A DNA stretch of 64,000 nucleotides from Serratia nevei. GTDB taxonomy: Bacteria > Pseudomonadota > Gammaproteobacteria > Enterobacterales > Enterobacteriaceae. The notes under the pieces were generated by a model. It saw only the letters and a program-made list of their open reading frames with translations, did not search any database and was not told the origin of the DNA. The stretch is from positions 3,534,001 to 3,598,000 of the forward strand of contig NZ_CP149940.1 in the NCBI RefSeq assembly GCF_037948395.1, written 5' to 3'. The position numbers were made by a program, and so were the translations under genes. This document shows, one piece after another, positions 47,605-56,527 of this stretch. How positions within the stretch are numbered: the first letter of the stretch is position 1; each line of letters starts with the position of its first letter.

Positions 47605-49386
47605 ATGGTGACAAACCGTCAGCGTTATCGTGAAAAAGTCTCCCAGATGATCAGCTGGGGGCACTGGTTCGCCTTATTCAACATTCTGCTCGCCCTTGGG
47701 CTGGGTAGCCGCTACCTGTTTGTCACCGACTGGCCCGCTTCCCTGCTGGGCCGCGTCTATGCTCTGGTCAGCCTGCTGGGGCATTTCAGCTTTATCGTGT
47801 TCGCCGGCTATTTGCTGGTGATCTTCCCGCTCACCTTCGTGGTGATGTCGCAGCGGCTGCTGCGATTTATTTCCGCCGCGCTGGCCACCGCCGGGCTCAC
47901 GCTGTTGCTGGTCGACAGCGAAGTGTTCTCCCATTTCCACCTGCACCTCAATCCGGTGGTGTGGGATCTGGTGGTCAACCCGGACCAAAGCGAGCTTTCG
48001 CGCGACTGGCAGCTGATGTTTATCTGCGTGCCGGTGATCTTCCTGGTGGAGATGCTGTTCGGCACCTGGAGCTGGCAAAAGCTGCGCAGCCTGAATCGCC
48101 GCCGTTTCGGCAAGCCGCTGGCGGCGCTGTTTATCAGCGCCTTTTTCGCGTCGCACCTGATTTATATCTGGGCCGACGCCAACTTCTATCGCCCGATCAC
48201 CATGCAGCGAGCCAACCTGCCGCTCTCGTACCCGATGACCGCGCGCAAGTTCCTCGAAAAACACGGCCTGCTCGACCAGCAAGAGTATGAGCGCCGCCTC
48301 GTGCAACAAGGCAATCCGGAAGCGGTGGCGGTGGAATATCCGCTCAGCGATCTCAGCTACGGCGATAAAGGCAGCGGCTATAACCTGCTGATGATCGTGG
48401 TAGACGGCATTCGCGCCAAAGACGTGGCGCAAGACATGCCGGCGCTGACGCGCTTCGCCCAGGAAAACGTGCGTTTCAGCGATCATTACAGTTCAGGCAA
48501 CCATGCCGATACCGGGCTGTTCGGCCTGTTCTACGGCATTTCCCCGACCTATCTGGACAGCGTGCTCGCCGGGCGCAAACCGTCGGCGCTGATCAATGCG
48601 CTCAGCGATCAGGGCTACCAGCTGGGGCTGTTCTCCTCCGACGGCTTCAACGCCAGCCTGTACCGTCAGGCCCTGTTGACCGACTTCTCGCTGCCGACGC
48701 CGGCGCCGCAAAGCGACGCGCAAACCACGCAGCAATGGCAGCGCTGGCTGACGGATCAGGGCGATAAAGAGCCGTGGTTCTCCTATATCAACTTCAGCGG
48801 CGCCGAGCCGGCCGAAGGTGCCAAAACCCCGGCGCCGGCCGACTTTATCCAGCGCTATCGTACCGGCGCGCAAGACGTGGACGCCCAGATAGCCCAGGTG
48901 CTGGACACCCTGAAACAGCGCGGCCTGCTGGACAAAACCGTGGTGGTGATCACCGCCGAGCACGGCGTCGAATTCAACGACAGCGGTAAAGGCCAATGGG
49001 GGGCCGGCAACGGCTTCAACCAGGCGCAGCTGCAGGTACCGTTGGTGATCCACTGGCCGGGCACCCCGGCCCAGACCATCAGCAAGCTGACCGGCCATAA
49101 CGACGTGATGCGCACCCTGATGCAACGGTTGCTGCACGTGAAGACCGCGCCGAAAGACTATTCGCAGGGCGAAGATCTGTTCACCGCCCAGCGCCGCAAC
49201 AACTGGATCGCCACCGGCGATGGCAATCAGCTGGTGATCACCACGCCGACGCAGACGCTGATGCTGGACAACAGCGGCAACTATCGCGTCTACGATCAGA
49301 ACGGCGATGAAATAAAAGACGAGAAACCGCAGCTTGCTCTGCTGTTGCAGGTGCTGACCGATGTAAAACGCTTTATCGCCAACTAA
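47605..49386 (+). CDS. yejM: Inner-membrane LPS regulator YejM (PbgA/LapC)
   Basis: A 593-residue membrane protein (E. coli 586) with five N-terminal membrane segments up to about 190 and a periplasmic alkaline-phosphatase/sulfatase-fold domain (NLLMIVVDGIRAKDV near 260, YSSGNHADTGLFGLFYG near 296, VVVITAEHGVEFND near 450). It senses lipid A in the outer leaflet and restrains LapB/FtsH breakdown of LpxC, so it sets LPS synthesis; essential in E. coli. The domain is usually regarded as non-catalytic. Confidence 0.95.
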   Translation: MVTNRQRYREKVSQMISWGHWFALFNILLALGLGSRYLFVTDWPASLLGRVYALVSLLGHFSFIVFAGYLLVIFPLTFVVMSQRLLRFISAALATAGLTLLLVDSEVFSHFHLHLNPVVWDLVVNPDQSELSRDWQLMFICVPVIFLVEMLFGTWSWQKLRSLNRRRFGKPLAALFISAFFASHLIYIWADANFYRPITMQRANLPLSYPMTARKFLEKHGLLDQQEYERRLVQQGNPEAVAVEYPLSDLSYGDKGSGYNLLMIVVDGIRAKDVAQDMPALTRFAQENVRFSDHYSSGNHADTGLFGLFYGISPTYLDSVLAGRKPSALINALSDQGYQLGLFSSDGFNASLYRQALLTDFSLPTPAPQSDAQTTQQWQRWLTDQGDKEPWFSYINFSGAEPAEGAKTPAPADFIQRYRTGAQDVDAQIAQVLDTLKQRGLLDKTVVVITAEHGVEFNDSGKGQWGAGNGFNQAQLQVPLVIHWPGTPAQTISKLTGHNDVMRTLMQRLLHVKTAPKDYSQGEDLFTAQRRNNWIATGDGNQLVITTPTQTLMLDNSGNYRVYDQNGDEIKDEKPQLALLLQVLTDVKRFIAN

Positions 49387-49421
49387 CTGCTTAAAACTAA
49401 AGCAATCAAGTAGCGAGGCGC

Positions 49422-49449
49422 TTGCATTAACATCGGGAATCGGTAGTAT
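49422..49449 (+). promoter_or_regulatory. tRNA-Pro promoter
   Basis: TTGCAT (-35) and TAGTAT (-10) with a 16-base spacer stand 16 bases before the mature tRNA 5' end. Confidence 0.65.
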
Positions 49450-49464
49450 GAATTTTCATAGCGT

Positions 49465-49541
49465 CGGCATGTAGCGCAGCCTGGTAGCGCACCGTCATGG
49501 GGTGTCGGGGGTCGGAGGTTCGAATCCTCTCATGCCGACCA
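49465..49541 (+). tRNA. proL: tRNA-Pro (anticodon GGG)
   Basis: A 77-base tRNA, including the encoded CCA, that is nearly the same as E. coli proL. Acceptor stem CGGCATG/CATGCCG, T-loop GGTTCGAATCC, anticodon GGG at 49499-49501. It follows yejM, as proL does in E. coli. Its last 19 bases are repeated 164 bases downstream together with the terminator. Confidence 0.97.
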
Positions 49542-49585
49542 AATTTAAGAAAACCTGCTGTTACAGCAGGTTTTTTTTCGTCTGC
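49523..49585 (+). repeat. Direct repeat copy 1: tRNA-Pro 3' end plus terminator
   Basis: 63 bases starting AATCCTCTCATGCCGACCA inside the tRNA and running through its terminator to TTCGTCTGC. Copy 2 differs at two positions. Such a repeat of a tRNA 3' end is what site-specific integration or its remnants leave. Confidence 0.85.
49550..49578 (+). terminator. tRNA-Pro terminator
   Basis: AAACCTGCTG/CAGCAGGTTT around TTA, followed by a T run. Confidence 0.93.
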
Positions 49586-49686
49586 ACGCTGAGAGGATGA
49601 GAATCTCCGAAGGAGGTTTGAGCCGAGCGCAGTGAGACCACGTTGCTTTAGCAACGGCCCGCAGGGCAAGCATCGAAGATGCGCAT

Positions 49687-49749
49687 AATCCTCTCATGCC
49701 GACCAAGTTCAAGAAAACCTGCTGTTACAGCAGGTTTTTTTTCGTCTGC
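49687..49749. repeat. Direct repeat copy 2: tRNA-Pro 3' end plus terminator
   Basis: Second copy of the 63-base repeat, 164 bases after the first. It holds only the last 19 bases of the tRNA, so it is not a gene. Its terminator hairpin (49714-49742) lies just beyond the ttrA stop and reads as a terminator for that operon on the minus strand. Confidence 0.85.
49714..49742 (-). terminator. ttrBCA terminator (duplicated tRNA terminator)
   Basis: Same hairpin as the tRNA-Pro terminator. On the minus strand AAAAAAAACCTGCTG-TAA-CAGCAGGTTTT leads to TTTTCTTG, 11 bases after the ttrA stop. Confidence 0.85.
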
Positions 49750-49752
49750 CGT

Positions 49753-52700
49753 TTACGCGGAAAGTTTGACGATCGCCGCAGGAATACCCTGGCGCACCGC
49801 CGCACCGGTTACCCAATCCAGCCAGGTGTTCGGCACTTCGCGCGTCGGATCGGCAAAGCCCAAATCGTTAAGGTTGATGCCGGCGGCGATGCGCTCATCC
49901 ATCGCCAGCGGTTCGCCGTCCAGGTAGTGCTGGCTGGCCCCCATCTCCCGGTGGCCGTAACCGTGTTCCACCGCGATCACACCGGGCATCACCCCCGCCA
50001 GCAAACTGATCTGCGCCTCCCGGCTGCCGCCCGGCGTACTGATGCTCACCCAGTCACCGTGTTGAATGCCGAAACGCACCCCGTCCGCCGGGTTCAGGGC
50101 CACCAGGTTCACCGGCTTCACGTCGTGCAAGCGCCGGATCACCGCGGTGGAGCTGCTCATCACATTGGATTTGAAGGACATCAGCCGCAGCGGCCACTGT
50201 CGCTCAGGGTAGAGCTCTTCCACCGCGCGGCCGTCCGACAAACGCGCCGGGTAACAGGTGGGACAGCCGCTGAAACGCTCGCCGGTGATCGCATGGCGGT
50301 GCTTTGCCACTTCCGCATTCCAGATCTGCAGCGGCTTCTCCCAACGGTTGCCCACGCTGCCGTCGCGGCGGCCGCTGTCATGATCGGCGAAGCGGCCGCC
50401 GCGGCTGTAGATAAACGCCACGCGGTCGATTTCATCGGCGCGCAGCGTCTGCGCAAGCTGCGGCAACAAGCGATCGACGCCGCACAGCGCCAGCTCTTCC
50501 GCCCTCGCGGCCGGCACCGGCGCCTTGCCGGCAAACGCCACGTTGGCGGCGGCGCGCAGATAATAATCCTCGGCGCGGTTGAGCGGCAGCAGCCCGCCCT
50601 GGCCGTCGCCGATAGCGCGATCGCCAAACCCCGGCAGCCCCAGGCGTTTGGCGACGGCGATGCAAAACGCCTCCATGGAAATCGGCTGCCCTTGCGCCGT
50701 TTTCGCGGTCGCCGGCGTCACTATCGGCCAGCGCGCGGTAGTGGCCTTGCTGGCGACGCCGCCCCAGGGAGCGCTGAATCCCCAGCTCTCAAAGTTATGG
50801 GTATCCGGGATGATATAGTCGGCCAGCGCCGTCGTTTCGTTGATAAATGCATCGATGGCGATAAACAGCGGTAAACGCGCCGGATCTTTAAGCCGCTCCT
50901 CCGCCACGCCGCGCAACCCGGCAATACCGTACAGGGGGTTGGTCATGTTCGAGATCCAGGCTTTGAGCCCGTACGGATACCCCGCCAGCGCAGACGTCAG
51001 CAGCTCGGTCAACTGCCCAGCGACGAACGGATACCAGGGCGCCCTGGCCGGCCAGGGTGAAACGCCCGCCGCCACTTTTTCGCGGTATTCGTCGGAGGTT
51101 TCATAGGCGGCCTTGCTGCGCGCGATATTCAGCCCCTTCGGTTTTACCAGGCCGGGAAACTCGACCAGGTTATAGCGCGGCCCCTCGGCAAAGCCGTTGA
51201 ATTTGCCGCCGCCGACGAACACTCCACCCTCCAGGCTAAGGTTACCGATCAACACATTGAGCATCATCACCGACCAGGTATTGTAAAACCCGTTTGCCGC
51301 CATCATCCCGCCATGGGCGATCACCGCCGCCTTGCGCCCATGGGCGGTAAAAGCCTCGGCCAGCGCCGCGATGCGCGCCACCGGCACGCCGCATTCCCGG
51401 CTGTACGCCTCCGGCGACAGTTTATCGGCGGCCTCTTTCAGACACTGGAAACCACTTTTCACCGCCACCTGCGCGCCGTCGTGCAGCGTCACCGTGCGGG
51501 TTACCCACAGCTCGGCACGGTCGCACGCCTCGGCCGGCACCAGCTCCCCCGCGCCGTTGACGACCAGCGGCGACGCCGACTCGGCGCCGTTCAGATGAGC
51601 AAGCGTCAGATGCTGCCCCGCCAGCGGGTGCTCGCTCTCGGCGATCACCAGATGCGTGGCGTTGGTCCAGCTCTTCTCGCCGGCACGCTGCATGGCGACC
51701 TCCGACGGGATGGCGAGATAGCCGGCCTGATAACGCCGGTTGTCGAGGATCCACTGGATCATCGCCATCGCCAGCGCCGAGTCCGTGCCCGGCAATATCG
51801 GGATCCAATGGCCATGATCGTCCGCCAGCGTGGTGGTCAGCGGCAGCGCCGGCGCCACCACCGCATAGCGAAACTCGCTGCGCAATCTGGCGCTGGCCAG
51901 CTGCCGGGCCTGGCGCTTGAACGGGTTGCCGGACTGCGCCGGCGAGGTGCCCATAAACAGCGCGAATTCGACCTGTTCCCAGTCCGGTTTCACATGCGGG
52001 TTCTTGTCCAGATCGTTCATCAATGCACCGGAGCCGGCACGGTAGGCCAGCCCACAATAAGCGCCGTGTGCGCCGAAGTTTTTGCTGCCGAAGCTGTTCT
52101 GGGCGAAGCGCCGCAGGAAGCTGTCGCGCCCGTCGTCACCGGCGTTGGTCACCAGCAGCTGGTTGGCTTTCGGCCCCAGCCCCGGCCGCCGGGCGTCGAT
52201 CGGCGTTTCCAGATCGCGGATCGCCCGCAGGCCGTCCACATGCCCCTCGCCGAACAGATCGCCGCCCTCCACCACTTCAGCGATCAGCTGTTCGAAGCTG
52301 ATGCGTTGCCACTTGCCCTCGCCGCGCTTGCCGACGCGCTTCATCGGCTCCAGCACGCGCAGCGGGCTGTAAAGCCCCTCCAGCAGCGTGGCGCCGCGCG
52401 CGCAGGCGGTGGAACGGGCGTCGAGGCCGCTTTCGCCGCCCAGCTGCGCCAACGCCTCCTGCAACGGCAACGCCGAGTCGACGTGCCGTTCCTGAGACAG
52501 CGGATGATAAGGGTTGCCGGCAATGCGCAATACCCGATCGGTCTGTCTGTCCACCCGAACCCGCACGCCGCATTGCGTCCAGCAGCCGAAACACTGGGTC
52601 ATTGAGATGGCCTGCTGCGGATTGCCTTGCCATTCCGGCATTGCCCGCCCTTCGGGCAGCAGAGAGTTGCCGTTGATGCGATCCAACGTCACCCGCCCTG

Positions 52701-52824
52701 AGGTGCCGTGAATCAAGCCGTCGATCGCCCGTTTGGCGACCTCACGATAGCTCAGGCCAAAAGCGGACAACCCGCCGAAGGCCAGGCCCACTTTCAACCA
52801 CTGACGCCGGGTGAGTTTAGCCAT
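49753..52824 (-). CDS. ttrA: Tetrathionate reductase catalytic subunit TtrA
   Basis: Molybdopterin guanine dinucleotide enzyme of 1023 residues (Salmonella TtrA 1020), exported by Tat, that reduces tetrathionate to thiosulfate in the periplasm. Start at 52824 (MAKLTRRQWLKVGLAFGGL) with GGAG 8 bases upstream and the twin-arginine motif RRQWLK; a longer opening at 52860 lies in ttrC. The N-terminal [4Fe-4S] motif is CFGCWTQC followed by STACARG. The C-terminal dinucleotide-binding domain is seen in NLVALNPADGVRFGIQHGDWVSI. It overlaps ttrC by 8 bases as last gene of ttrBCA. Confidence 0.94.
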   Translation of the reverse strand: MAKLTRRQWLKVGLAFGGLSAFGLSYREVAKRAIDGLIHGTSGRVTLDRINGNSLLPEGRAMPEWQGNPQQAISMTQCFGCWTQCGVRVRVDRQTDRVLRIAGNPYHPLSQERHVDSALPLQEALAQLGGESGLDARSTACARGATLLEGLYSPLRVLEPMKRVGKRGEGKWQRISFEQLIAEVVEGGDLFGEGHVDGLRAIRDLETPIDARRPGLGPKANQLLVTNAGDDGRDSFLRRFAQNSFGSKNFGAHGAYCGLAYRAGSGALMNDLDKNPHVKPDWEQVEFALFMGTSPAQSGNPFKRQARQLASARLRSEFRYAVVAPALPLTTTLADDHGHWIPILPGTDSALAMAMIQWILDNRRYQAGYLAIPSEVAMQRAGEKSWTNATHLVIAESEHPLAGQHLTLAHLNGAESASPLVVNGAGELVPAEACDRAELWVTRTVTLHDGAQVAVKSGFQCLKEAADKLSPEAYSRECGVPVARIAALAEAFTAHGRKAAVIAHGGMMAANGFYNTWSVMMLNVLIGNLSLEGGVFVGGGKFNGFAEGPRYNLVEFPGLVKPKGLNIARSKAAYETSDEYREKVAAGVSPWPARAPWYPFVAGQLTELLTSALAGYPYGLKAWISNMTNPLYGIAGLRGVAEERLKDPARLPLFIAIDAFINETTALADYIIPDTHNFESWGFSAPWGGVASKATTARWPIVTPATAKTAQGQPISMEAFCIAVAKRLGLPGFGDRAIGDGQGGLLPLNRAEDYYLRAAANVAFAGKAPVPAARAEELALCGVDRLLPQLAQTLRADEIDRVAFIYSRGGRFADHDSGRRDGSVGNRWEKPLQIWNAEVAKHRHAITGERFSGCPTCYPARLSDGRAVEELYPERQWPLRLMSFKSNVMSSSTAVIRRLHDVKPVNLVALNPADGVRFGIQHGDWVSISTPGGSREAQISLLAGVMPGVIAVEHGYGHREMGASQHYLDGEPLAMDERIAAGINLNDLGFADPTREVPNTWLDWVTGAAVRQGIPAAIVKLSA

Positions 52825-53842
52825 GTTGTTTTCTCCGCAATAAAAACGCCTGTGCTTCACGCACCATGATCATTAACGCCAGCCACAGCCCGAAAGTGCC
52901 GACGATCGCCAGCAAGCCGTCGGTACCCAGCGGCAGGCTATAGGGGGAATAAGACGCGTTGTATTTCGGGATGGTTTGCACCTCGATCAACAGCGTCCAG
53001 CGCATCAGCCAGCTCAGCCCCAGCGCGCCGGCCACCAGCAGCGGCGCGCCGCCGCGCGGCAAACGTCGATAGGCGGCCCAGGCGGCACACGCCAGCGCCA
53101 GTGCCCACAGCGCGATCCACCCGGCGGCATACTGACGTGCCGTCGCCTGCGTCTGCAGCCAGTGGCGTACCGCCGCGCCGGATAGCGTATCGCCGCACAC
53201 CCACAGCAGGATCGCCCCGCCGAGCAGCAACAGCGTTAGCAGCATCCCGCGCGCCAGCGGCGCTTGCAGGCCGGGCCGTTTGCGCATCGCCAACAGCAAC
53301 AGGGCCAAGAGCGCCTGCAGCGCGCTGAGGAACATCACGATCGGAAATCCGTAGCTGAACCAGATGGGGCGGGCGCGCACGACGGAAACCTCACGCCCGG
53401 TGTACAACAGCAGGCCGATAGCTACCAGCGCACAAGCGGGCGCTATCCCACGCAGCAGCGCCACCCGCCTGCCCGTCAGCCGCGTAAATTCGACCGCGAT
53501 AAACCACAGGCCGATCAACAAGGTAAACAGCGGCAAGAACAGCGCCCCCCACGGCATCCACGACCAGGGCGTCGGATAAGCGTAGAAATGCCAGAAACGG
53601 GCGGTTTGATGCAGGTCGGCGGTTAACGCCAGCGGCGCGGTGATGGCGCACGTCAGCCCGATAAACAGCGCCATGCGCTCCAGATGCGCGGCGTTATCTC
53701 CACCGCGCCAGCGCCACACGCAGGCCAGCAACGCGGCGCAGGCGGCGATGCCGATAAAGAAGAAATATTGCACGGCCCACGGCAGCCAGCTCACCGCCTG
53801 CGGCTGGCTCAGCACTTCTGCGATCATCAGTTGGCGGCTCAT
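52817..53842 (-). CDS. ttrC: Tetrathionate reductase membrane subunit TtrC
   Basis: NrfD/PsrC-type integral membrane protein, 341 residues, about nine membrane segments, that oxidises menaquinol and passes electrons to TtrB. Start at 53842 (MSRQLMIAEVLSQPQAVSWLPWAVQYFFFIGIAACAALLAC), with GGGGGGAGGG upstream. Its ATG overlaps the ttrB stop by 4 bases. Middle gene of ttrBCA. Confidence 0.92.
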   Translation of the reverse strand: MSRQLMIAEVLSQPQAVSWLPWAVQYFFFIGIAACAALLACVWRWRGGDNAAHLERMALFIGLTCAITAPLALTADLHQTARFWHFYAYPTPWSWMPWGALFLPLFTLLIGLWFIAVEFTRLTGRRVALLRGIAPACALVAIGLLLYTGREVSVVRARPIWFSYGFPIVMFLSALQALLALLLLAMRKRPGLQAPLARGMLLTLLLLGGAILLWVCGDTLSGAAVRHWLQTQATARQYAAGWIALWALALACAAWAAYRRLPRGGAPLLVAGALGLSWLMRWTLLIEVQTIPKYNASYSPYSLPLGTDGLLAIVGTFGLWLALMIMVREAQAFLLRRKQHG

Positions 53843-54576
53843 CGTCCCTCCCCCCATAAGGCGACCTGCGCCCGGCCCGGCAGCGGCGTGACGAAGGCGT
53901 CATCCAGCCCCAGATAAAAGACGTGGGGCGCGGTTTGATTCTCCGGCTTGAGGACTTTGATCTCGGCCTCATGGCGCCGCAGCAGCTTGCTCAGCGTGCT
54001 GTGCGGATCGCGCATGTCGCCGATGATCCGCGCCCCGCCCACGCACGACTCCACGCACGCCGGCAGCAATCCCGCTTCCAGCCGGTGCACGCAGAAGGTG
54101 CATTTGTCCGCCGTTTGGGTGGCGTGATTGATAAAGCGGGCATCGTACGGACAGGCCTGCACGCAATAGGCGCACCCCACGCAGCGTTTGTTGTCGACCA
54201 CCACGATCCCATCCTCGCGCTGGAAGGTGGCCTGCACCGGGCATACCGGCACGCAGGGCGGGTTGTCGCAGTGGTTGCACAGCCTGGGCAGCAGCACGTT
54301 GGTCGCCACCGCTTCGCCTTCGAGGCAGACCTGGTACTGGTTTACCGTGGTGCGAAACTCCCCGTGCGGCGTCTGGTTTTCAATGGCGCAGCTCACGGTA
54401 CAGGCCTGGCACCCGACGCAGCGCCGCAGGTCGATCAGCATCGCGTAGCGGCGGCGAATATCCCCCTCGCGCCGCGTCGGCGCCCACGTCAGCCCGGCTT
54501 CCGCCATGGGGATCAGCGAAGCCCCCGCCGTCAACACGCCTAGCCGCTGCAAAAACTGCCGTTTACCGAAATCCAT
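53839..54576 (-). CDS. ttrB: Tetrathionate reductase iron-sulfur subunit TtrB
   Basis: Periplasmic ferredoxin-like subunit, 245 residues (Salmonella about 250), carrying electrons from TtrC to TtrA. Four cysteine clusters for [4Fe-4S]: CVGCQACTVSC, CNHCDNPPCVPVC, CVGCAYCVQAC and CTFC...CVESC. The Tat signal begins MDFGKRQFLQRLG: Lys-Arg instead of Arg-Arg, the same natural exception known for Salmonella TtrB. Start at 54576 after GGGAGAGG; the opening at 54702 extends into the promoter. First gene of the operon. Confidence 0.95.
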   Translation of the reverse strand: MDFGKRQFLQRLGVLTAGASLIPMAEAGLTWAPTRREGDIRRRYAMLIDLRRCVGCQACTVSCAIENQTPHGEFRTTVNQYQVCLEGEAVATNVLLPRLCNHCDNPPCVPVCPVQATFQREDGIVVVDNKRCVGCAYCVQACPYDARFINHATQTADKCTFCVHRLEAGLLPACVESCVGGARIIGDMRDPHSTLSKLLRRHEAEIKVLKPENQTAPHVFYLGLDDAFVTPLPGRAQVALWGEGR

Positions 54577-54687
54577 GCGCCTCTCCCACACCCTAGGCAT
54601 CACCCCGATCACGCTATTGATGCCCGTTAGATGAATAAACAATGTCGATGATTTACAGTGTAAAAATGGCATTGGGCTCAGCTCTAT

Positions 54688-54701
54688 TGTGGTTAACCAC
54701 A
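54688..54701. promoter_or_regulatory. Palindrome in the ttrB-ttrS promoter region
   Basis: TGTGGTTAACCACA is a perfect 14-base palindrome in the 187-base divergent region, 112 bases from ttrB and 62 from ttrS. It is a candidate binding site for the response regulator TtrR; no TtrR consensus is known to me. Confidence 0.45.
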
Positions 54702-54715
54702 TACCGAACCTAACG

Positions 54716-54729
54716 TTGATCTAAAACAA
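54716..54729. promoter_or_regulatory. Near-consensus FNR box between ttrB and ttrS
   Basis: TTGATCTAAAACAA fits TTGAT-N4-ATCAA at nine of ten positions. Salmonella ttrBCA needs both OxrA (FNR) and TtrRS, so an FNR site here fits the known control. Confidence 0.6.
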
Positions 54730-54763
54730 GTGACGGCAGGCAGATTGCCCATCAGGAGGGGCC

Positions 54764-56527
54764 GTGAGGGTCGTGTTATTACTGCTGCTCAGTCTCGGCT
54801 GGGGGATGGCGGCACAGGCGGGCGAGTGGTCGGTCGGCGTGCTGGCGATGCGCGGCGATGCGGCGACCGCGCGTGACTGGCAGCCGCTGATCGACAGGCT
54901 CAACGGCAGCGTCGGCGGTGAACGCTTCCGCCTGCGGCCGCTCGATCTGGCGCAGATGCGCGAGGCGGTCAATCGGGGCAGCGTGCAGTTCGTGGTCACC
55001 AATCCGGCGCAGTTTGTGCAGCTGAACAGCTACTATCATCTGCGCTGGCTGGCGTCGTTGCGCGCCGCCAACGGCGACCGGGCAACGGGCAACATCATCG
55101 GCAGCGTGATTCTGGTGCGGCGCGACAGCGGCATTACGACGCCGCAGGCGCTGATGGGCAAAACGGTGGGCGCCATCGATCCGCAGGCCTTCGGCGGCTA
55201 TCTGACCGGTTATAAGGTGCTCAGCGATGCCGGCATACGGCCCGAGCGCGATTTTCACCTGCGCTTTACCGGTTTCCCTGCCGACGCCCTGCTCTATCTG
55301 TTGCGCGAACGCGCCATTCAGGCCGCCATCGTCCCCGTTTGCCTGCTGGAGAAAATGGATCAGGAAGGCCTGATCAATCCGGCGGATTTTCGCCCGCTGT
55401 TGCAACAGGCCGCGTCGGTTCCCTGCGTTACCAGCACGCCGCTTTACCCCAACTGGTCGTTCGCCGCCCTACCCGGCCTGGATAACTCACTGGTGGATGC
55501 GGTGGCAAGAGCCTTGCTGACCGCACCGCCGCAGTCACCCTTCCTGTGGGGCGCACCGGCCTCGACCAGCGAGGTGGAAGCGCTGCTGCGCGCCGTCAAT
55601 CAGCACCCGGAACAGCGGCGGCTGTGGCTGGATATCAAAAGCTGGCTGATCCAGCATCAGACGGCCGTCGGCCTGTCGCTGGCGGTGCTGGCGCTGTTGA
55701 TCGTCAACCACATCTGGATCGCGCTGCTGGTACGCCGGCGCGGGCGGCAGTTGCTCCATGCCGGAGAGCAACTACGGCGGCAGGAGCAGGCGCTGGAGAA
55801 CGCCAGGCAGCTGAACGTGCTGGGGGAGATGGCCTCCGGCTTCGCACACGAGCTCAATCAACCGCTGGCGGCTATTCGCCACTATGCGCAAGGATGCCTG
55901 ATCCAACTGCGCAACACGGACGCCGGGCATCCGCTGCTGGGGCCGCTGGAAAATATCGACCGACAGGCGCAGCGCGGCGGCGAGACGATTCATAACCTGC
56001 GCCAGTGGGCACAGCCCACCGCAGAGGCGATAGACCAAACGCGCTGGCAGCCCGCTGCGGTAAGCGAAACCGCCGAGCGGGTGTGGGCGCTGCTGCGCCT
56101 GACGCAGCGCTATCCCGACCTGACGTTGTTCAACAACGTGGCGCCTTCGCTGACGCTAACCCTGCCGCCGGCGCTGCTGGAACAGCTGCTGGCGAACCTG
56201 CTGCTGAATGCGGCGCAGGCCGGGGCCAATGCCGTCTGGCTTTCCGCCACCCAGAGCGAACGGGCGATCGAGTTGCATCTGCAGGACAACGCGGGCGGCA
56301 TGACAATGGCCGGGCTGGAACAGGCTTTTCGCCCCTTCAACACCACCAAAGCCGGCGGCATGGGGCTGGGGTTAGCCATTTGCCGGCGCCTGGCCCGCTA
56401 TGGCGGCGGCGAAATCCGCCTGGCTAACCGCCCCGCCCCCGACAGCCGCAATGGGCTGTGCGTAACGCTGCATTTCATATTGAACGATGAGGAAAACCAT
56501 GTCGCTAATTCATCTGGTGGACGATGA
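54764..56527 (+). CDS. ttrS: Tetrathionate sensor histidine kinase TtrS
   Basis: Inner-membrane sensor kinase, 587 residues. A GTG start at 54764 follows AGGAGG. Signal peptide (1-19), then a periplasmic PhnD-like binding domain (20-295) that should bind tetrathionate, one membrane segment at 300-323, a short coiled linker, a HisKA box with phosphoacceptor His 362 (GFAHELNQPLAAIRHYAQG), and an ATPase domain with LLANLLLNAAQAGA and the G boxes DNAGGM and GGMGLGLAICRR. The 3' end overlaps ttrR. Divergent from ttrBCA. Confidence 0.93.
   Translation: MRVVLLLLLSLGWGMAAQAGEWSVGVLAMRGDAATARDWQPLIDRLNGSVGGERFRLRPLDLAQMREAVNRGSVQFVVTNPAQFVQLNSYYHLRWLASLRAANGDRATGNIIGSVILVRRDSGITTPQALMGKTVGAIDPQAFGGYLTGYKVLSDAGIRPERDFHLRFTGFPADALLYLLRERAIQAAIVPVCLLEKMDQEGLINPADFRPLLQQAASVPCVTSTPLYPNWSFAALPGLDNSLVDAVARALLTAPPQSPFLWGAPASTSEVEALLRAVNQHPEQRRLWLDIKSWLIQHQTAVGLSLAVLALLIVNHIWIALLVRRRGRQLLHAGEQLRRQEQALENARQLNVLGEMASGFAHELNQPLAAIRHYAQGCLIQLRNTDAGHPLLGPLENIDRQAQRGGETIHNLRQWAQPTAEAIDQTRWQPAAVSETAERVWALLRLTQRYPDLTLFNNVAPSLTLTLPPALLEQLLANLLLNAAQAGANAVWLSATQSERAIELHLQDNAGGMTMAGLEQAFRPFNTTKAGGMGLGLAICRRLARYGGGEIRLANRPAPDSRNGLCVTLHFILNDEENHVANSSGGR

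Noticed and set aside
49427-49669. A minus-strand frame containing RIRTSDPRHPMTVRYQAALHA
   Set aside because: This is the well-known false translation of a tRNA gene (tRNA-Pro) and its flanks.
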